Assembly: GCA_964017065.1 (NCBI GenBank)
Contig: OZ024785.1
Span: forward strand, 10,619,086 to 10,683,085
From: Haliclona indistincta
Lineage: Eukaryota > Porifera > Demospongiae > Haplosclerida > Chalinidae
Direction of reading: 5' to 3'
DNA: 64,000 nt
The notes under the pieces are model-generated. The model was given only the letters and a program-made list of their open reading frames with translations, ran no database searches and was not told the origin of the DNA. Positions 59,901 to 64,000 of the stretch are shown one piece after another. The translations under genes and the position numbers were made by a program. Position 1 is the stretch's first letter; each line of letters opens with the position of its first letter.

Positions 59901-62260
59901 CAAAGCCTAAGTGGTGGCTTAAACAATTTGGCACCATACTCTTATAAAAGGACCAATATAACTATAAAATCATGGTTTGCTGCCACCAGCTCCAGCGAGA
60001 TGGCACAAACCATCTTGGAATAACTGAAGAGCACTGCACTCGTCACGTTGCCTTGATCTGTTGTTAGTAGCAAAACTATACGGATATCATAGGGTTTCTG
60101 AAGGGGCCTTTCTTTGTGTGTTGCCACAAACAGCGCTTCTCAATCCAGGCATTTCCTTTCCAAACAAATCGCTATTTACACATGACATTTGAACTTCGCT
60201 TAAGGTGGCGGTGCGCCAATTTAATGAGACTCATGACTTTACAAGTAGCTTTATTTTTCAGCAATGGTATTTGTGCAGGCATGCTCCAGTATGCATTTTG
60301 TTTTGTCTATCGATAAACATCGATTATAGCAAGTTTCAGTCAGGAAGTATTTAGCTAACGTGGAGCAGCGAGCTCGCCCAGTAAAGACCGGTCTGTGGCT
60401 GTTATCTCCAGTTCGGCTTGCTTGCTCCGGAAAGAACTTCGTTTACAGCTTTAAAATTCCAGCGCGCACAGACGTATAGAGCGATTTTTTGATACTCCCT
60501 TGCTAACCCTGCAAAACGGCAAGCTTAGACCAGAAAAAGTTCTTTTAAAAAATTCTGGATCGAATTACGGAAATTCGCTCTATAAGTCTGTGGGCAAGAT
60601 GCTGCTGCATGCTGCTGCGTTTGAAGCGCGTCGATCTATTGCTCGACAGTCGAGATAGCAGCCACAGACGCTTCATGTATTATTTCCCCCATGCTGTTAT
60701 GTAAATCACTGTAGTTATAAAGTCCAGTTATTAATAAAACGCACGTTGCGTGGGTGTTGAATATTAACTAAGTGCATCGCCACCTTAAATAGCCCCAAAA
60801 CAGCAGCATTTCTTTGTGCAGCAGCTTCGTATTTTCCATTGCTGCAATGCAAAACGTCCACATTTGGGTATTCAAAATGACGTCATGTCTTATTCATTTT
60901 GCGTAAATGGTATAATTAAGTCTATTGGTCATAAATGGTACATTATGTATCTTGGGCGTTATTTAGAACCATTTCCCAATCACTACTATATGTGACCACG
61001 TCTGCAAAAACCGACCCAATCCCGCAAATTATCAAACTGAGAAATTAGCGTTTTAGTACGCTCGACTAAATTTTGTGGCAAATCAAGTTATGTGTTCTGG
61101 AGGATAGTTCCATCATTCCTGCATGTTCTCGAGGTAGTCCTGTGTCCCAGAACGCTCTAGTTGTTCTGTACGAAGCGTTTGTTTTAGCGCTACCAAGTTT
61201 CTGTTCGCCCGTATACCAATGCAATAATTTTGTTGTCACGCGCTCACCATGGCAACGCTAGGCTGACAGCACGAGCGCTTGCTGAGCAAGAGCAGGCTTT
61301 GTTTGTGACACTGTACCTTGTTTAGCCATCTCTAGACTTCTATGAAACAGGATGGAAAGAGATACAGCGACAAATCCAACGCTAGCCATTGTTTCAGACG
61401 TTTCTTTTCGTTGGTGGGCGTGGTCACGTTGAATTCAAATTTACGTATACGGAATTTTAGAGCGAATATAAGGAAGTTAAGTTTTGAACTAAGAATTGAA
61501 TTTTCTCAATACAATACTTAGCCAATAGCGCTCGCGTTTGGCATTATATCTTAGCGACGGAATGCGCGATCTGGACGCTTCAAGAACTGCTGTACTCGCC
61601 AAGGATAGGGGAATCGAATGGTACCAATAACTCAATTTTTGAATTTTGCGCGATTGGGTCGGTATTCCCAGACACGGTCACATATATTTTCAGGCTAGAT
61701 TCGCGATTGCTGTTCTCTATCAGAATTGCGTTTGGGTTGGGAACTAAGGTCCAGTTTTTCACCAAAATAAAGAATTAAGTTTGGCAAAATTTGCTTTTGA
61801 ACTAGTCGCTGGGTGTCAAAATTACCTGCTATAATATTATTGTTTTCTTGTTCGTTTTACTGTCTTTTATTGTTTTCCCTTATCCCTTACACAGGTTTTG
61901 GATTTGTGACTTATGATAAATCAGAATCAGCAGACAAAGCTGTCTTCGAACATTTTGTTACGATGTGTGATAAAAAAGTATGTTATTTTACCTGGGCCTA
62001 GTGTATCATTGGAAATCACCTTGCTAAGATAAATTGTACCTCGACTTCATACGCTTGTTTGAAAATCACCCCACTCTGCATAATATGAAGTGTTGCCTAA
62101 CAAGCTACTGCTTACTTCTGTATATTTGCTGTGTTCACCTGTTGATTTTCAAAATTCTCACAGGTAGAAATCAAAGTAGCTGAGCCTCGTTATGCTAACA
62201 CTCCATCTGTCGCTGCTCAAAGATCCCCATATTATGGCACTTCTGGAATGGGTGTTCCTA
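47973..62260 (+). CDS. DAZAP1-like two-RRM RNA-binding protein, paralogue 2 (3' end unresolved)
   Basis: Exons: 47973-47995, 48052-48259, 55706-55760, 56764-56864, 58002-58050, 61895-61977, 62164-62260. Order and phases match gene 1 exon for exon (lengths 23/23, 214/208, 55/55, 98/101, 49/49, 83/83, 79/97). RRM1: [16 protein letters not shown] and RGFGFVQF. Linker: [15 protein letters not shown]2: [16 protein letters not shown] and RGFGFVTY, then [10 protein letters not shown]. After exon 7 (ending SGMGVP) a GTAAGT donor follows, but no low-complexity tail comparable to gene 1 is evident. The rest is beyond the window or replaced. RRM2 has diverged more than RRM1. The intron between exons 2 and 3 is 7.4 kb and holds a nested transposon complex. 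Confidence 0.88.
48385..48960. repeat. Inverted-repeat element with AACCCTCG ends
   Basis: It opens AAACCCTCGTCGTGTGAGC and closes GCATGCTCCGAGGGTT. It includes a duplicated ACCATTGCACATAT unit that also occurs, inverted, at 34855-34955. The 3' part shares GCCATAACTCGAGAACGAA with the GCCTCGGTGG family. Confidence 0.5.
49394..50222. mobile_element. TAGYCTCG-family element, 0.83 kb
   Basis: TAGCCTCATCCCCTGGCC faces GGCTAGGGAGACGAAGCTA. Sub-terminal GCCTGGTACACACTGCAAGG is inverse to CTTGCAGTGTGTACCAGG. The same layout is seen at 52178-52766. No coding domain. From 50223 to 50650 no gene is seen. Confidence 0.65.
51960..53191 (-). pseudogene. Basic coiled-coil repeat protein of a mobile element, interrupted
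   Basis: The minus-strand start at 53191 gives [20 protein letters not shown]. After a stop near 53010, tandem 21-residue units follow, of the form [18 protein letters not shown] (63-bp period, 52755-52955 and again 52020-52170). It ends in a non-repetitive tail ([20 protein letters not shown]). Similar Arg/Glu-rich RRAAET-type repeats head large Helitron-like or other transposon proteins in invertebrates, which I infer here. One in-frame stop and the 52178-52766 insertion make it non-functional. Confidence 0.5.
52178..52766. mobile_element. TAGYCTCG-family MITE splitting the repeat ORF
   Basis: TAGTCTCGTTCCCTGCCCAA is inverse to TTGGGCAGGGAACAAGGCTA. The TIR of about 70 bp continues through GGCGAAAATTGGGCCTGG and GTACACACTGCAAGGGTA. 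ORF repeat units flank it on both sides. Confidence 0.75.
53764..54837. other. Intron stretch without a supportable gene
   Basis: 53879-53940 repeats the tail seen at 44339-44395 (CAGACGTTTATATTCTGTGA, GGTAACCGTCA). The frames at 53950-54705 have no recognisable domain or splice support. Confidence 0.5.
54838..55441. repeat. Dispersed 0.6-kb repeat, fullest copy
   Basis: It contains TTTACGACCATGTACTAAAC, GGTGACTGATACAAAAACCTG and GGTGGTGAGCAAACAG, and ends GCGCCTAAAGGCGC then CCTTAAAGGGTTAA. Relatives are at 24395, 39359 and 59376. Confidence 0.65.
55800..55939. mobile_element. Short palindromic element with GTTAGACAGC ends, copy 2
   Basis: It has the same ends and core as 8349-8489, 40 bp after exon 3 of DAZAP1-like gene 2. 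Confidence 0.55.
56985..57195. repeat. Direct repeat block, copy 1
   Basis: The units ACCACTTCTGAAA...CTTAACATAGGAGAATAA and GCACCAAACTTTGTACATTT recur in order at 58360-58605. They flank the ORF-bearing foldback and exon 5. Confidence 0.6.
57279..57698 (-). pseudogene. Cys-rich C-terminal fragment of a mobile-element protein
   Basis: A 139-codon minus-strand frame in intron 4 of DAZAP1-like gene 2. It contains [23 protein letters not shown] and [20 protein letters not shown], then a cysteine array ([24 protein letters not shown]). I recognise this WVPVW...ACxEL...CxC...CTELC tail from repeated proteins in sponge and cnidarian genomes, where it lies at the C-terminus of element-encoded proteins. 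It may bind zinc. The 5' part is missing. The ORF segment 57440-57550 is inverted again at 57715-57810. Confidence 0.55.
57440..57810. repeat. Inverted duplication around the Cys-rich fragment
   Basis: TCCAGCCTGATAGGATACAC (about 57515) is inverse to GTGTATCCTATCAGGCTGGA (about 57720). The match extends over roughly 90 bp to ACTCTTCTGGTGATGGTGCT and its inverse. A fold-over copying event is likely. Confidence 0.6.
58360..58605. repeat. Direct repeat block, copy 2
   Basis: It repeats the block at 56985-57195 about 1.4 kb downstream, with an internal partial duplication. Confidence 0.6.
59038..59172. mobile_element. Solo right end of the 19184-20398 foldback family
   Basis: GGTACATGCATATGTGCATA, then TTTTCAAGCGTCTTTGTGTG and GAACACTG match the right arm of the 1.2-kb element. 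No left end is visible nearby. Confidence 0.6.
59376..59790. repeat. Dispersed repeat, diverged copy
   Basis: It contains CAAAGTTCAAGACCATGTAC, GGTGACTGATACAAAACCTG and a TCACCAAAAGGCG end, related to 54838-55441. Confidence 0.55.
60200..60788. mobile_element. TTAA-flanked MITE
   Basis: TTAAGGTGGCGGTGCGCCAA (60200) faces GCATCGCCACCTTAA (ending 60788). Short complementary sub-terminal blocks are present. It is the same family as 4102-4768 and 42413-43720. Confidence 0.7.
60987..61687. mobile_element. Inverted-repeat element, TATATGTGACC ends
   Basis: TATGTGACCACGTCTGCAAA and CCGACCCAATCCCGC are inverted near 61632-61687 (GATTGGGTCGGTATTCC, ACGGTCACATATA), with TA at both edges. There is no coding domain. 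Confidence 0.6.
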
Positions 62261-62956
62261 GTAAGTATCACTGTTCATACCAGTAGTTGTTTCTTCACAA
62301 GGTAGCAGCTAGCTAAATGTCAGTTTGCTATTCTAATGATATGAATCATATGATGTGATCAGTTAGCTAAGATTACTGATCTTTGTATGTTGCAAGCATA
62401 TATTAGTGAGGGGGGAAGAGCAGAACAATCATGCATTTTGTGATAAAAGCATCAAATTTGCTATACATGTTACTAAAGGTGTTACAAAAAGATTTGGATA
62501 TTGGGCCACATCATAATTTTAACCCTTGGTCTTTAAAATGTTAATTAATCGCTTACCAATCTTCCGGACTTGATCGTCGTTTCCTCGATTCGCGAACCTA
62601 CAACTCGGGGGGCACCCTGCCTGCTTCTGCCAGCCGTAACTGACGTAATCAGCCGGAAGAGTGCCCTTGGGCGCCTGACCACACCCCAAACCCTGCCCCT
62701 CTGTTGTCACTTTTCCCTATTGGGGCGTGACCGAGGGGCGGGGCTTGAGTATGCTTAAACACCGTCGCGTTCACACGCAACGGAGATATTCACTAAAGGA
62801 GGAAGGGGCGGGTGGATGGAGCGTTTGGCAGCAGCAACAGCGCGTAGCTCGCCAAACCTTATGATGAGTTCACGAGGTTAAGCCAGTTGTACGTACAGTC
62901 GACATGCCAAATAACCGGAAGTCCAATACCACACGTACAAATTTATTATCATGCCG
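62261..62956. other. Gene-less stretch downstream of DAZAP1-like gene 2 exon 7
   Basis: I found no recognisable exon, repeat or RNA here. The short frames at 62519-62758 lack splice or domain support. Confidence 0.45.
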
Positions 62957-63587
62957 TGCTACCAAGAGTAAACAATGTTGAGAGAGTATCGAACGCCGTA
63001 TAGCCCCATACAAACACTCTGTGCGAAGTAACGTGACAGGCACGTGAGAAAAATTACGTATTATTACGCAGCGCTGGTTCGTACCACTCCCACTACTTCG
63101 CTAGCACTGTAGTCTACAAACACCAACAGCGTTCAATGGCCAAAAGACCAGCTAGTCCACTCGAAGAATGCGTCCCAAAGAGAATACCGCCTGATGATCC
63201 CAGCAGAGTGACCGTGACGAGTCTTGCGCAAGCTGGACGGGAAACGTTCACCGACAAACTGTAGTTTGACGTCGTTTGAACAGACTAGCAGGCCAGTCTT
63301 CTCGTGGCTGGCTGCAAAACGTTTCACTGGAATCCTCCAGCTCGTTTTCTCTCGCGAACTAGGCAGCTGTTCACTCGAGCGTCTCGTGCAGCCTAGCTTT
63401 TAATAGCCATCGATCACCGATAACTGCACTAGCAATCGAGGGAGGCGTGACGCCTGCGTCACAACTAGGCAGACCAAGATCTGCTTGCGTCATAGAATCA
63501 CGTGCCTGTCACGTTACTTCGCACAGAGTGTTTGTATGGGGCTATACGGCATTCGATACTCTCTACATTATTTACTCTTGGCGCTAC
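62957..63587 (+). mobile_element. Inverted-repeat element carrying a conserved open frame, copy 2 (complete)
   Basis: TIRs of about 90 bp (62957-63050 and 63498-63587) share ACCAAGAGTAAA, GAGAGAGTATCGAACGCCGT and CACTCTGTGCGAAGTAACGT. A frame at 63136-63264 starts MAKRPASPLEECVPKRIPPD and reaches DKL before a TAG; copy 1 has CAG at that codon and stays open. It is in inverse orientation to 31155-31699, with high similarity throughout. Confidence 0.65.
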
Positions 63588-63837
63588 CCTGCAGCGTCTA
63601 TTCAAGGATGTTTGAATTATTCATGAGCAAACTAAACAGTTCATATCTATTGTCATCTTGGTGCTTTTGCTTTTATTTTTGCAACAAAGTATTTTCATCA
63701 TCTGGTTTATCAATACACAAATCCTTGTAGCCTTACTCTTTAAACCAGCCTCTGTATCGGAGCTAAACCAAGCACGACACCGAATTCGTATGCTTCCATA
63801 GACTGCGTCAGGAATTTTTTTCGCAACCAGCTTTCAG

Positions 63838-63915
63838 TATTATAATGCATCTCAGCAAATGTACACACACCAAGCTCAACACAAACTTCGAGTTGTTCCA
63901 GCTTGCACTCACTGA
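63838..63915 (+). CDS. Candidate terminal exon of DAZAP1-like gene 2 (weak)
   Basis: After CTTTCAG the frame reads YYNASQQMYTHQAQHKLRVV and stops at TGA. The Tyr/Gln composition suits the tail of this family. However, exon 7 leaves phase 1 and this frame needs phase 0, so an unseen exon would be required. An alternative acceptor (CAACCAG, 63831) fits the phase but gives an undistinguished peptide ending at 63922. Confidence 0.2.
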   Translation, partial: YYNASQQMYTHQAQHKLRVVPACTH

Positions 63916-64000
63916 ACTATGAGCGCTTCAAAGTACGCTTGCGCAATCCCATTTAGACACGCTTTGATAATACAATTTACAATACTGCATATTATAACAG

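Overview
This is a window of animal nuclear DNA. Every host gene is split by GT-AG introns, there are no operons, and mobile-element debris fills the introns and intergenic space. It is most consistent with an early-branching invertebrate, probably a sponge. That is inferred from compact intron-rich genes, AT-rich sequence, and mobile-element protein families that I associate with sponge and cnidarian genomes. The species cannot be fixed from the sequence alone.

Four host genes can be assembled exon by exon with matching splice phases. (1) Adenylyl-cyclase-associated protein (CAP, minus strand, 13 exons, 10145 down to 184); its last exon lies beyond the left edge. (2) A mitochondrial SLC25-type carrier (plus, 8 exons, 24265-28007, 342 aa). 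(3) A two-RRM RNA-binding protein of the DAZAP1 type (plus, 10 exons, 28404-47297, 352 aa). (4) A tandem paralogue of gene 3 (plus, from 47973, seven exons to 62260, 3' end unresolved). Genes 3 and 4 have matching exon order and phases, and their 5' UTR/promoter regions are also conserved.

Layout: 1-10.1 kb is CAP, with small transposons in its introns. 10.5-24.1 kb has no host gene that I can support. It holds degenerate retrotransposon reverse-transcriptase and endonuclease fragments, a 1.65-kb foldback element, a head-to-tail cluster of a repeat family with GCCTCGGTGG ends, a tRNA-derived SINE and a long CA microsatellite. 24.3-28.0 kb is the carrier. 28.4-62.3 kb is the DAZAP1-like pair, with introns of up to about 7 kb stuffed with nested inverted-repeat elements. 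The last 1.7 kb holds a 0.63-kb element whose relative sits, inverted, at 31.2-31.7 kb.

The most notable non-host content is a set of non-autonomous inverted-repeat elements that carry protein-like fragments (32.5-33.0, 37.8-38.3, 31.2-31.7 and 63.0-63.6 kb), and a three-level nest of insertions at 50.7-53.7 kb. I see no operon, CRISPR array, rRNA gene or intact tRNA. No single undescribed system stands out. The best candidates for novelty are the cargo-bearing elements and the duplicated gene pair with its conserved promoter.
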